From Lutjanus erythropterus (taxonomy: Eukaryota; Chordata; Actinopteri; Lutjaniformes; Lutjanidae): a stretch of DNA of 64,000 bases. The notes below the pieces were generated by a model that did no database searches, had not been told where the DNA came from, and worked only from the letters and a program-made list of their open reading frames with translations. The DNA is taken from contig CM034604.1 in the NCBI GenBank assembly GCA_020091685.1, forward strand, positions 9,790,519-9,854,518, given 5' to 3'. Positions 23,766 to 35,700 of the stretch are shown one piece after another. Positions within the stretch are counted from its first letter, which is position 1, and each line of letters begins with the position of its first letter. A program made the translations under genes and the position numbers.

Positions 23766-24824
23766 CTTGTCCCCACCAACCATGGCAGGAAATTCTGAGT
23801 TTGATTCATGAGCATGAGCGCATGCTCATGAATTTTTGTTTGTATATGTTCCTCTCACCTGTCTACATCAATTTGATTTTCCTTTGTGTTGCCTTCGCCT
23901 TCTTGTTTATTCTGTGTCTCCGTGTTGTACGGCCAATCTCCTCGTCTGGCACTCTACACCATTATTTTCCTATTTTGCATGTCGCTTGCTGAGTTAGCTC
24001 ACGCTGTCAGCTGCCTGCTGAGTGATGCATTCCCCTCTATCTCAAAAGCTTCACAGTAATTGCTGGGTAATTGTTTGTCCAGTAATGCAGCGTGCAAGAG
24101 CCCAGTCTCTCATTACGTCCTTTGGATTTTGTTAAAACAATACACCGTCAAAGAAAATCAAAAAGTCTCTGCCTTGTGAGATATTGTCACATGTCTCCAA
24201 AGCCAATTATTCAAATAACCTGCACTGTATTGAAACAGGGAGGTATAATCTCTCCCAGGTGGCATACAGTTTTCACTTTGTTTTTAGAAAAATAATCTCT
24301 CGCTCGACTATAGCAGCCTCTGGCAAGCATCCAGCTCAGCCACATTCCACTTTCACATGACCTTCTCGCAGACCTGGCCGGGGGCGAGAGCCACACCGTC
24401 CGTCCCTGACCGCACCTCTGTTTGACTGGCCTAGATATTTCAAGACCTGCTTATCTTTTCTTTCTCTCCTCCCTCTGCCTCTTCCTCCTCCTCCTCGGTG
24501 TTTACAAGTTTGACTCAACTCCAGATATGCAATTGGCTTGTAAATTTCATTTATGTCTATTTACAGTTTTGTTTTACAAGGACAAATACGTCCCCCGCTT
24601 GAACACTGGAAGCCTTTTCAAATATATCATAGTGTCGGGGTCGGGTCAAGTGTTTTCAGTCTGACTGTGGCAAGTTTGAACACATCTACTGTAGGTGTTA
24701 TGTTTAAACTGGTTTAATGATAAGAATCAGTCAACGAGGGCTGAAATAACTGGTGGATTTTTTAATTACTTTGTTGCGTAAAAGATTACCTTGACATTGT
24801 GTTAAATATGCTTATTTGCTGTGT
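23766..24824. other. Unique sequence
   Basis: No exon supported. A pyrimidine-rich stretch at 24455-24500 is followed by ordinary AT-rich DNA. A small CpG-bearing patch lies at 24360-24420. Confidence 0.4.
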
Positions 24825-25547
24825 ACTGAGCAGAGAGATAAATGAGAAGATTGATACCACTCTTGTGTCTGTCTGTTCAAGGATTTTTCAGTTTTTCAAA
24901 TGGAGCCTCCCACTCAGCCATTAAGCCAAAAGTGGTGACATAAGTTAGAGTGGTGATGTCCCTCAGCCTAGAGGGTTTATATGTCGCAATGTCATCACAC
25001 AGAAACCTACGGCAGGTCAGGAAAACATTTTTAGAAGGTCTTAGGGAAATAGCATTTTGCCACTAAAATACTTCGACCAAAATTTGATTGGTCAAAATTG
25101 AATACACATAGAACACTACTGGGAGGCTACAGAATTAAATAAAAAAAAAAAATAATTATAATTAATGAAAATAATGTACACGTACTTTATATAAGAAGCT
25201 ATGACCAGAGCTGGCTAGCTTAGCTTAGTTAAAAGACTGGAAACTGGGGGAGACAGCTAACCTGGCTCCCTCCAAAGGTAACTAAACCTGCTTACCAACA
25301 ACTTCAAAACTTGCTAATGAACATTTTTTGTTTGTTTAATTCATGCAAAACTCAGGAGCAAAAATGACAATGATCTGTGACAAATTGTTGCTTTTATCAT
25401 TCAGTTTTATTACAGATTAAACAAACAAGATATTGTATGTTGTAAGAGGGTGCATATCGGTTGATTATCTGCTTTTAGACAGAACAAGCTCTTCCCACCC
25501 TGTCCAGTCTTCATGCTAAGCTAAGCTAATCAGCTCCTGGCTGTAAC
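24825..25547 (+). repeat. GCTAAGCTAA interspersed repeat, copy 1, interrupted
   Basis: The left part 'gagagataaatgagaagattgataccactcttgtgtctgt' (24832-24880), then 'ctggctagcttagcttagttaaaagactggaaactgggggagacagctaacctggctcc' (25210-25270) and 'gtccagtcttcatgctaagctaagctaatcagctcctggctgtaac' (25500-25547) are pieces of one abundant percomorph repeat. The unrelated 24900-25200 interval suggests decay or an insertion. It ends where the MITE at 25548 begins. Confidence 0.65.
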
Positions 25548-25908
25548 TTAAAGGTTCAGTGTGTAAGATTTATGTGGATTTATTGGTAGACTATGGCAGA
25601 AATGGAATATAATAATCATAAGCATGTTTTCATTAGTGTATAATCACCTGAAAATAAGAATTTTTGTGTTTTCATTACTGTAGAATGAGTCTTTTATATC
25701 TACAGAGGGTGTGGGTCCTTTTCCACGGAGGGCACCATGTTGCACCACAATGTCTCTAGTAGCCCAGAACAGACAAACCAAACACTGGCTATAGCTACGG
25801 CCTTTCCCATTTGTCACCACCATAGGTTTTCCTATATGCTTGAAAGGGGAGGGTGAGGCAAGTTGGTTGCAATCTGTTAATTTACAAATCCTAAACACTA
25901 GTCCTTAA
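25548..25908 (+). mobile_element. hAT-like MITE (AAAGGTCCAGTGTGTA family), near full length
   Basis: Ends are TTAAAGGTTCAGTGTGTAAGATTTA on the left and CCTAAACACTAGTCCTTAA on the right, imperfect inverted repeats of the family consensus. Interior landmarks ('ggcagaaatggaatataat', 'gtgtataatcacctgaaaataagaatttttgtgttttcatta', 'gcaccatgttgcaccacaatg', 'gcccagaacagacaaaccaaacactgg', 'gaaaggggagggtgaggc') follow the order I recall for this very common percomorph element. No coding capacity. It sits at the end of a GCTAAGCTAA repeat. Confidence 0.75.
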
Positions 25909-25924
25909 AATATGACGTTACCAC

Positions 25925-26277
25925 CAACAGGTAGTTAGATTAGCTTAGCATAAAGACTGGAAACTGGGGGAAACAGCTAACCTGGCTCCATTTGAAGATA
26001 CCAAAATCTGTCACCAACAAATTATATCTGGTTTGTTTAATCCATAAAAAAACATATTAAGTTGTGGTTTTATGAGTCATCACGTGTGTGACAAGTTTTC
26101 ACTTTTAAGCTTCAGTTTTTGTATGCATTAAATTAACAAGGAAACATGTTAATTGATTAATTTAGGAAGTTCTGGATGGCTGATTTTTTTTTACCTCTGG
26201 ACAGAGCCAGACTAGCTGTCTCTAGTCTTTATATGCCAAGCTAATCTAAGCTAAGCTAACTGGCGTCTAGCTTTATC
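25925..26277 (+). repeat. GCTAAGCTAA interspersed repeat, copy 2
   Basis: 'gattagcttagcataaagactggaaactgggggaaacagctaacctggctcc' starts it and 'ccaagctaatctaagctaagctaactggcgtctagctttatc' closes this part. It parallels copy 1 and again ends exactly where a MITE begins. The 3' remainder of the host repeat resumes after the MITE at 26606-26690 ('agggtggtagtttttgtctcaactaactctcagca', 'gtcaaaatgtcaaactattttttaa'). Confidence 0.65.
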
Positions 26278-26605
26278 TTAAAGGAGCAGTGTGTAGGATT
26301 TATTGGTATCTAGCAGTGAGTTAGCAGATTACAATCACCTTGCATCACTCTTTCTTTCCAAGCATGTAGTAGAACCTATGGTGGCTGTGAAACTTGCTAG
26401 GCTGTATCTAAAGGCAGTGTTTGGTTTGTCCATTCTGGGCTACTGTACAAACATGGTGGTGCAACATGACAACCTTCATGGAAAAGGCTTTAAAGGACTC
26501 ATTCTTTTACAGGTGACTATACATGAATGAAATATAAACACAATTGATTATTTTATTCCAATTCTGCCATATTCCACAAATAAATCTTACACACTGGACC
26601 TTTAA
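26278..26605 (-). mobile_element. hAT-like MITE (AAAGGTCCAGTGTGTA family), inverted copy
   Basis: Ends TTAAAGGAGCAGTGTGTAGGATTTA and TAAATCTTACACACTGGACCTTTAA are clear inverted repeats of about 24 bases. The interior reads in the opposite direction to the copy at 25548: 'gtttggtttgtccattctgggctactgt' comes before 'attccaattctgccatattcc'. The inner 75-codon frame is not a gene. Length is 328 bp. Confidence 0.75.
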
Positions 26606-27699
26606 TATTTAGGGTGGTAGTTTTTGTCTCAACTAACTCTCAGCATTGAAAGGAAAACAAAGTCGAAGTCAAAATGTCAAACTATTTTTTAAAAACATTC
26701 TTCAAGCAAAGACCAATTTCAGCGTCTCAAATATGTGGTCTTGCAGCTTTTCTGTTTTATATGATTGTAAATTAAATATCGTATTGCTTTGGACAGAACA
26801 CAGGCTGTCTGAAGTTGCCACCCTTTTCTCTGGGACATTTTATAGATTAAATGATTTACAACCCTAACGCTAACATTGTCAATGGATTACTAAACATCAT
26901 CATTATTTGCAACCCCACAATCAACCCTGACTGAACCAACCACCCTCCATCTGTTCTAAAGTTCCTGGACTGAGATTTTATTTACTTTTCGAACAACAGA
27001 GGAAGGCTGTGAAGCTCGCTTCTAAAGCAGGAAATGGAATTGGCTTTTGCAAATGATGGCGTGTGTGTTTGTATTAAGGAGTCAGAGAGACAGAGCCACG
27101 CTGCACTTTAATATCCCCAATAATGTTGAGAGAGACGGGGCATCTGTTTGAGAATCCCACATCAAACGAGACGGTATGTCAGCGGAGGGTTATGCATATA
27201 TTTCCCTCGCTCTTCCCATCCAGCAGGACTGGGCAGGCGTACGAGGAGCGCTGATGAGTGGAAGGAGATACACTTTTGATCAAGAATAGAAAGCGGGAGA
27301 AACCAAACAGAGAGGATGCACGAGTAAATAGATAGATGCCGAGTCAAAACAGCTACGACGGAAACTCACAAATCAATTATCAAGGTTTGGTTCCTGTTCA
27401 TGTTCTGTGGTGGTTGCAGGCGAGGATGTTGTTTTCCTGCAAGGAGGAGGGCATCTGGAGGAGATTAGGAGTCCAACCTGACACTGCAGCCCCGTGAAAC
27501 ATGACTCAGGGATGAATGGAGGCTTTTAGACCAGTGTCTGTCTTCCCACACGTTGTTCTGCTATTCTTTATTTGTCCGTCACCCAATAAAACACGCACGG
27601 CGTTATCTGATACCCTCACGCTCGCTGAGCAAACAAGGCTCTGCCAATCTTATTCTCTGCCTGCTTTTAAAAAACAAGCCTTTATTGGGGCTTTTCTTG
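26606..27699. other. Host-repeat tail, then unique sequence
   Basis: 26606-26690 is the 3' tail of the GCTAAGCTAA repeat. The rest is unique with no supported exon. Confidence 0.4.
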
Positions 27700-28008
27700 T
27701 ACACTTTTAGAAAAAAAAGGTGATAACTAGAACCGTACAGGGTTCTTCAGCTTGGGAGAACTGTTTTTGGCTCTTGGTAGAACCTTCAAACCCTTTAGAG
27801 TTCTACCTAGAACCCAACATGAAGGGTTATAACTCTGAAAGGTTTTTACCCAGGGTTTGAGGGTTTGATCTGGAACCCACCCAGGGGGTTCTACAGAGAA
27901 CCTTTTTATATTCCATGAGTTGCACTGTTCTTCAGAAGCAGCTGGTTGTGGGTAGAACCGCAGCCCTCCAGGAAGAACCCTTTTGGAACCCTTGTTTCTA
28001 ATAGTGTA
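27700..28008 (+). mobile_element. CACTCTTAG element, short copy
   Basis: Ends TACACTTTTAGAAAAAAAAGG and CTAATAGTGTA, TA-flanked as in copy 1. It holds the left and right unique parts ('aactagaaccgtacagggttcttcagcttgggagaac' and 'gtagaaccgcagccctccaggaagaacccttttggaaccc') but only about one internal unit ('gaacccacccagggggttctacagagaacc'). It is therefore a short allele-like form of the 1 kb copies. Confidence 0.7.
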
Positions 28009-28827
28009 TAAGATGTTATTTTAGCATGCAAGAACACAAAGCGTGGGAAAAACAGGATGTCGCAGGCGATATTATTAATTTCAAATCAGCTGTCCGCACA
28101 GACTATACATCACTGTGAGAGAATGTAATTTGTAAGGTCAGCAAATGTCTGTTTTTTCTCTTGTAAAAGCAGCAAACCGGAGCAAGACAGAGCGCAGAAC
28201 AGGGAGCGTGAGGGAATGTAACAGAATAACACGAGTTTAGGTCCAGCCGAGACCAAATTACCTGCAAGAAGAAGTGCATATTCAGAGCCCCTTGTTTTGA
28301 TACAGTCTACGCGGCTGCGGGTTGGACTCTTATTAGATTCGGCCTGCGTTTCCACTTGTGGCTCAGGCGAGGTCCTCCGACAGCCTTTATCCAGTTACGT
28401 CTGGGCCTCCGGGCGCTCCGGGGAGCTCACATTTGCTCCTCCGTTACGGGGGCAGAGGGGGACTAATGCATGTCACCGATGCCACCTGCAGTTAGAGCAA
28501 ACAAGAGCTGACCGCCACTCAGCTGGGCACTAATGCAGCAGAAAAAGAGGGGAGGTTAGAGGATTAGGGCTGTGTTACTACGACGACTAACCCAGGTCAC
28601 ATAGCTGAAGGGTATACGATATATATCTAGATATTTCAAACACTTTAAGCACTTCCCTGTGGCTGCTTTATGCTGCAGTTCTACATCTCTCTGTGAAAGC
28701 TGTTCTGTTGTCTGTAATTGAGGCTTCTGCTGCTGTTGACAATTTTCTGTTTTTTATTGTGGAAAAAATAGGCAAGCTGAGGCAGTGACTTGACATGTTA
28801 AAGTGATGGTTTGGATTATTTGAAGTT
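28009..28827. other. Unique sequence; CpG-bearing patch
   Basis: 28290-28540 is CpG-richer than its surroundings ('ctacgcggctgcggg', 'cctccgggcgctccggggagctc') and repeat-free, so it could be regulatory. No exon boundary is visible. Confidence 0.35.
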
Positions 28828-30354
28828 GGTTTGTATGAGGTACTTATTCATAGTCAGTGTATTACCTACAACAGATGCTGGAAGTGGAGAGGAGGACAGA
28901 AGCTAAGCAATATACTGCTGTAGAGTGAGTCAGCAACAAAACGTATTTTTGCCACTTAAAAAAAGGTCCTTCTAAAAAAAAATCAGTGTCATTTTAAGCG
29001 CACACTAGAATTATGTATTTTCACTGCTTTATCTTGCCATTTTACAGCCTTTTCTGATGGGAAACCACTGTTAAACAAGCCAAATATCACCCTCTACAAA
29101 TCAGCCAAACTCCATAGGCGAACTCAGTAATTTTACCTCACAGAACACAGAGGTTGCTGGACTACAACTGCCATGATCTGTTAGTTTAAATGTGTTTTTG
29201 TGTGACTTCAATAAATCCAAACTTACCTTTTAAAACACAGTCACTCAATAACACAAACTAACTAACAGATCAGGTCAGCTGTAGACCAGTGTGTTCTATC
29301 AAGTAAAATTACTGATTTCGCCTATGGAGTTTGGTTGGATTTGGCTCATATAATGACCATTTTCCCAACAGAAAAGACTGACAGCAAGATAAAGTGATGA
29401 GAATATTAAAAATGTTGCATACACTTAAGCTGAGTTTTTTTTAGATGGACATGCTAAAGCACATTTAGATGATGACCCTATCAACAGCAAGACATTGTTT
29501 AGCTTCAGCCAGGGCTGAGGTGTAACAGATTACATGTAACTGGGATTACATAATCAGATTTTGCAAAAATCATTGACATGGATGACATGATTATATTTTT
29601 AAAATTCTTTAAAATATGTCTAACATAATGAAGCTTTTTCTCATGACAACCAATGCTCTATTAAATCATGAAAAGCATGTCTGATATACAAGGCTGCAAT
29701 TTGTGGCAAACCTGGTGGGAGAAAAAAGGATGCAAAAATGAAATTTATTCACCTTGAAAATGTTTCAAGATAAGAGGATATTTGTGGAACTCAAATTTTT
29801 CTGTCTGCGTCCATTTCTTCTTCTTCTTTTTTTTTTTTTTTGGTACAAGGTGCAACTTTTTTGAACATGTTTGATTTTGAAGAAATCCAAAAGTCTTCTG
29901 ATTTATATTCTGATCACTGTTTATTTTGTTCAGTCAATTATGTTACTAATAACAAATTACCATTCGGTGATTGACTCCCTTTCAAAGTAATCTGAGACAA
30001 CCCTGCCAGGACCTCCCGTGTCCTGCACGGTTAAAATACTGATTTTGCCTGTGGAGTCTGGTTGGTTTGCATAGAGCAATATTTGGATTATAAAACGGCA
30101 GCTTCCCATCAGAAATGGCTGTCTGATGACAAAGTAAAGTGGTGAACATACACTTAAACTGATACATATATATTTTTTATTGACTTTTTTTATATGTATC
30201 TGTTTTAAAGCAGCTAAAATACATTTTGCTGACATTATCCACAGCAGTTCATTGATTAACTTCTGAGCTGTGACTCCTGCTGCTTCTCCAAGCGTATCGA
30301 CCGCCATCTACTGTAGGTAATACGCTGAATATCAACACGTACCTCATACAACCC
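28828..30354. mobile_element. Foldback-type non-autonomous DNA element, 1.5 kb
   Basis: The left end 'ggtttgtatgaggtacttattcatagtcagtgtattacctacaacagatg' pairs with the reverse complement of the right end ('ggttgtatgaggtacgtgttgatattcagcgtattacctacagtagatgg'), an inverted terminal repeat of about 50 bp at roughly 80 percent identity. Inside, 29021-29190 and 29258-29400 are long inverted arms around a 67-bp spacer, sharing 'aaactccataggcgaa..cagtaattttac' and 'gatctgttagtt'. A further direct copy of the right arm lies at 30005-30175. A repeat-like insert ('gtaacagattacatgtaactgggattacataatcagatt') begins near 29520. No transposase frame. The word order matches a percomorph repeat I remember. 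Confidence 0.65.
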
Positions 30355-31395
30355 TATTTTCTGTGGCCCAGAGTAAGTGTGAGATTCAGAAGTCGTACAT
30401 TGTTTCCATTTCTTCAACTAGTTGAAAAGGCAAGACTATCTGGCGCTGTTCTGTTTGAGAGCATGCCACTGTCCCTGCATGGGTTTCAATTTCAACCCCC
30501 TCAGCACATCAGCGACGCAATTGCTTCCTACTGCAATTTATTACAGGCAAATTGAAAGATTCCAAGGTGTGAGTCAGTTTGTGTTGGCTCTGAATGCGCA
30601 GGCTGGTTACTTACACTCCTTTTCTCTGTTTCTTTACATGGCCAGAGCTCCGGCTTTGTCGCCCCATCTGGGTTTGTGAGAGTTATTGTAACCAAGTCCT
30701 CAGTAAAGAGAAAGGCAGAGAGGAGGAGGAGGAGGAAAAAAGGAATTGCTGCTTTTCCAAAGCAAAGAGAGAGGATGGCAGTGGTCCCATTAGTTGACCC
30801 CCAGGCGAGCTCTCTGGAGGCATATAGACTTACCAGCGTCAAAGCATAAGAATATGCACCAGGCAGCATCAAAGCGCAGCATCAGGGCAGCTGATAGCTT
30901 GTGGTGACATTGTGCTGTGGGACAGAGCACTCTCCGCCATCATTACCGTGGATCCCTCACATCGTCTATTTATAATCAATTTTCCATTCCGAAACATGCT
31001 GCGTCTCTGTCTCCCATATGGTGTCGAGAAAAGAAAAGAGACGAGGGACAAAAAGGGTGGAGGAGAGGGTGGTGAACAGAACAGAACAGGGAGCTGGTGG
31101 AGTATTGCTAACACAGGGGAGAAATTATACAACTGGGACTTGCTCACATAAATGGACCCAGACGTGTAAAAGTAACGGCGGTTTAGTGAGGCCGTTTCTT
31201 TAAAAACCAAAGCGCAGACGAGGAATAAAACCACTCAATTTGTACTGGGTCATACTTCAGAATGGTTCCCCTTCTTTTAAATGAGCCTGTAAACTGCGTA
31301 AAGCCGCATCATTATTTGCAACAAAACGGCCTCATTTACAGGCACAAATATCCTGATTCAGTCAGTGTGGAAGTATTGTTCTGCTGCCTCCATCC
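30355..31395. other. Unique sequence
   Basis: Two unique blocks (30420-30700 and 30890-31260) without repeats. GAGGAGGAGG run near 30720. Opposed frames of 79-121 codons have no domains. Confidence 0.4.
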
Positions 31396-32787
31396 TACAC
31401 ACTGTAAAAAGTAAAGTCAGAAATAATTAATGTAAAAACAACACGATATTAAACATAATATTTTAATATTGAGAATAATAATAATAATGATAAGTAATAT
31501 TGCACATGATATTAAACATGACACTAAACATTGCACATGATAATGATGATAATATTGCCCATGGCAAAATATAATAATGAACAAATATTACACATTATTG
31601 AAAAATAATCTTACACGTGATGTTGAAAACGGTAATATTGCGCATGATGTTGCAGTATTATTGGTAATATTGTTCTCAGTTCAAATGCTTCAGTTTTCCT
31701 TCCTGCAGAAGGGGCAGGAGTTCTATAGTTTGATGGCCGCAGGTAGAAAAGACCTCCTGTGGCGCTCTGTGGTGCTTAATGTAGGCATTGCTAGCCAGCA
31801 TACAAGATTTTATTATAGCTGCAAGGTTAAGATGCAGTGCTAGCACTGTGTCACAGTTGCGTCTGAGCCACATGGCCTTAAGCACCTTTGTTTGTTTGTC
31901 TGTGTGAATGTGAAATACTTTTGTGTTAGAAAATGAACATATTTCACTAAATTTACAAGTAAAATTACTTTTACCTCAATTCAAATCATTAAAATCTGGT
32001 TAGTTGCATATTTTTCTGCAAAAATAGAAATACGTGCAAGACCTGACATCTAAAACAAGTTCAACCACCTATTGAAAAAAAATCTCAAGCAACATTCTAC
32101 ATTATAAGACTCTGACTTCTTGCATTAAATCTAATATCATAGTCTTGTCATTAGTGAAAATATATCAATTCTATTATTAATTTGTGCACATTTTTCTGTT
32201 TCTTATATCAAAAGATGTAGTGTATTTCAAATAGAGTTATGAAGAAGAGTTGCCCCGAGGCTCCCCCAAGTTTTATTTATTCAAGTTATTTAACTTAAAA
32301 TTTCTAGTACCATTTTCAAAACACTTCAGAAATTAGTTTTTGAATGTACTGTACAGAGTTCAGTCAACTCATTAAATTAAGTTTCTAAAGAAACGTGATC
32401 AGAATATTAACAGACTTCCCATCATGCATTGCTTGAGAGTCAAAGCTCTCTTTTTTAAAGAAAACATATCAGATGAAAACTTTTCATGTCTCTCATACAC
32501 TTAAAGATAAGTCATGGAAATCGAATTTCTTTGTAACATTCTAATTAAGTTGGTTGAACTTAACATTTTAAGCTTATGGAACATATTTTCTCAAGTACAA
32601 CTGATTTGATTTTACTTGAAAAGTTTATTCATTTCAACCATTAGAAAATTACCTCAACTTGTCGTTTCAAAAGCATTAGGCTTAAAATTTTAAGCCAATC
32701 GTTGGTTCAACTTAATATCTAGTATACTGAAAATGTTTTCTAGTATGCTGAAAATGTTTTCACACACAATTTACTTTTTACAGTGCA
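31396..32787. mobile_element. CACTGTAAAAAGTAAA non-autonomous DNA element
   Basis: Left end TACACTGTAAAAAGTAAAG and right end TTTACTTTTTACAGTGCA are inverted repeats matching at 16 of 17 positions, next to a TA on the left. This is the pattern of Tc1/mariner-like or related fish MITEs with ACACTGTAAAAA ends. The interior is AT-rich with repeated AATATT and TTTAACTT words and no transposase. A LINE-like scrap sits inside (31690-31885). Length is 1.39 kb; a chance pairing of two neighbouring elements cannot be excluded. Confidence 0.5.
31690..31885 (-). pseudogene. Possible LINE ORF2 C-terminal scrap
   Basis: The minus strand contains 'agcaccacagagcgccacaggaggtcttttctacctgcggccatcaaactatagaactcctgcccc', which resembles the terminal HRxSFLPxAIxLxN motif found near the end of several fish LINE ORF2 proteins. 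The match is short and broken by a stop, so this is a hint only. Confidence 0.35.
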
Positions 32788-35700
32788 TTTATTATCAGGG
32801 GACTTTTTCCACTCTGATTACTCCGGGTATAGTTTTACACTTTTTTTTTTGTACGTATTCAAAATGCACTCATGAGTGGAATTTGTTTTGCTTTTGTTAA
32901 ATGTCAGAGGAGCCACACTGTCAAGGGAGGCTCGCTGCTAAGACATGCACATCTTAATGCCCAGATGAAAAACAGAAATGTAGCTGTGTGGGAGTGTGTG
33001 TTTCTCACTCCCTTTCTGCAAGGATGAGCTGCAGCATTCTTGATGGAGGTGATGAACCCACATTGCAATGACATTCTGTCTAAGCGTGTGTGTGTGTGTG
33101 TGTGTGTGTGTTCCTGCGTGCCTGTGTTATGTTTTGTCTTTGACACAATGATACGCTGAAGGAAGTGGAGTTGAGCTCGGGCTCGTGACTGTGACAGGGA
33201 AATATGACCAAACGCAGAGACAATGGGGGTTAAGTGCTCTCCCTTTTCCCCTCCCTGCTTCCTAATACCTAACGCCTCATTCAGGGACACACGGATGAGG
33301 TCCGTGGCCTTGCGGTGCCACTTTACACCCACTTCCCCTGCGGCGACAGTAATAGTCCTGGCGGTGTAACCAGTTTGAGAATTGATGCGGGTTAAAAGAA
33401 ACAAATGGTGGGTCTGACCTTTTTGTTAATCTCTCTCATTTTTCTGCTGCCTCAGGTCCTCCGACACCATCAGACATGTAGCCCGAAGTGGCATAGCTGC
33501 ACCCTTCCAGGCTTGTAGCATTTAATTAATGTTAAAGTAATAATCTGTGGCATTTGCTGCTCATGCTGCGGCTCTGTTTTGAACAGCATGCTCAATTTGT
33601 TGATGTACACATGGTGTGACACGAGGGCTTGGTTATCCTGCACAAGAAGTGATGCATGTTGTTTCTGCTGTCTATGACACCCATTACAATTACTTTCCCA
33701 CGGTCAACAGTAGAAGGTAGGAATAAATATTTGTATGAAACAAACACTCATAAGAAAGCGAGTGCTGCACTGGGTCAAAAGCATTAATATTGATACATTT
33801 AAAAGTAAAAAATCAAGTGTTCTGTCAAGCTTATTATTAATGGAAGTCAATGATATTGGTAAGCAGTCTGACAAATTTGAGGGATTATTAAAAAAAAAAT
33901 CCTTTATTCACTCATGGACGGACCAATGTGTTCCAACTCAAGAGACTCTTCCTCAGGATACAAATAAGAATTTTAGCAACAAAAATGTAAGTGTAAAATA
34001 TACACCAGATGTGGCCCACTGAAAGGTTTCATGTGGCCAGCATGGAAATACCAAATATTTGAAGTGCAGTAAAGACAGCCAATATCATTTTGCTTACCTT
34101 TAAACCATTATCAGACCTTTATTTTGAAAGGGGTCAGTCTTGTGTTTATTGGTAATGATGATGAACTGTATCTTTTATATCAAACTGTTACTTTATTCAC
34201 TCAGTGTTGTACATCCACGTTGTTTATGTTGTTCTTCTTCTATTTTTGCTGCCATTATTAAGACCTTATATCATTAGTGTCTGTCCCACAGCAGCCTGTT
34301 CAATTTCTCATGTGCTCCCCCCTGTGAAAAATAATTGCCCACCCCTCATCATAGTATATGTTTGCATTGAATTTGTTCTTTTTATTCATAATCAGGCCTT
34401 AGATTTTTTGTGGACCGCCAACAAATACCATTGACTTCCATTAATGGTGATTTTGTGAACAGTCCTCATAGTTTGAGAGAAAAACAGTTTGAGTAACTAG
34501 TTACTGGAACAACAGAAAATGAATCTTCAACTTAAGTTTCAAGCCAAAATGCAAACATTTACTAGTTCCAGTCACTTCAATGTACATGAATACATACAGT
34601 ATCTGCTGCTTTTAACTGTGATTTATGACAGTAAAATGAATATTTTTGTGTTTCAAACTGTTGGATGGACAATAGCAATGTGAATATGTCACCTTTATTA
34701 TTATTATAATTATGTTAAAAAAATAGAAATGCAAGTTAGAAAAAAACAAAACTTATAAGAAAAGTTATTATATTTAATCAATAAACTTTCTGTTAAACAT
34801 AAACACAATATTCCAGCTGCAGATTTCACAGTACACAGCTCAAATCAAACACAGCAAAAGCAAATAATCAGAATAAAACAAACAAAACAGCGCAAATCAA
34901 AATCAACCATCACTTCCCATCTTGCTCTGCTAGTTCCCTCCTTTGATCATCCATCCTGTATCCAATTCTGTATGTCATTTTTAAATATTAGTTTAAACGA
35001 TATGTTGCAGATGTTTTCGGTTTAGCTATTACAGATGTTCCAGAAAGTGACTCCTTTGATTCAAATCACTAATTGCTTGTTGAACATGCAGATTCCTCTC
35101 AAATTATCTTGACTTTTGTCATTTGAAACAGCTTTTGCATACTACATGGTAATAACTTTTTTTTTGTTTTGTTTTGTTTTGTTTTTGCCTTATACGTGAT
35201 TTGAAGTCAACCACATCTTAAAATGTTGGTGCTATTAATTTGATAAAGAGTGGGTTGGTTGGTTCTCTATGAGTGGGTTTGCTTACTGTTCTAATGGCTC
35301 TTTTTTGAAGGATGAATACTGGATAAATGTTTTTTTTTTTAAGTACTTCCCCCACACTTCTACACAGTAAGAGAGTATAAAGGAGGAGTATCAGGCATAT
35401 AAGGAAGATTGATTTAATATGCCTTTGACTTATAAATCTTTGGCTTTATTGTCATCACAATACAAAATCATAAATTGATTCATCTGAAAATAATCAGCAT
35501 ATTAATGTGTTAGTTTCAGCCCTAATAATACTTATCATAATGAAAAAATAACTTGAAAAGGCTTAATTTTCACAAGGAAATCAGTGAGTTAAATTCACCA
35601 GCCACACAGTAGTAAATCATCATTTTGTGTCTGCAATCCAGCAACCAATTTTACCAGCATTTGGCCGGCGGCAGGTGCTAATTTCCCACCCTGATTTAAA

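Noticed and set aside
32904..33404. 166-codon minus-strand frame
   Set aside because: It runs through the (GT)13 microsatellite and has no recognisable domain.
33425..33480. Strong polypyrimidine tract plus CAG resembling a 3' splice site
   Set aside because: The following sequence reaches stops quickly and no donor bounds a plausible exon.
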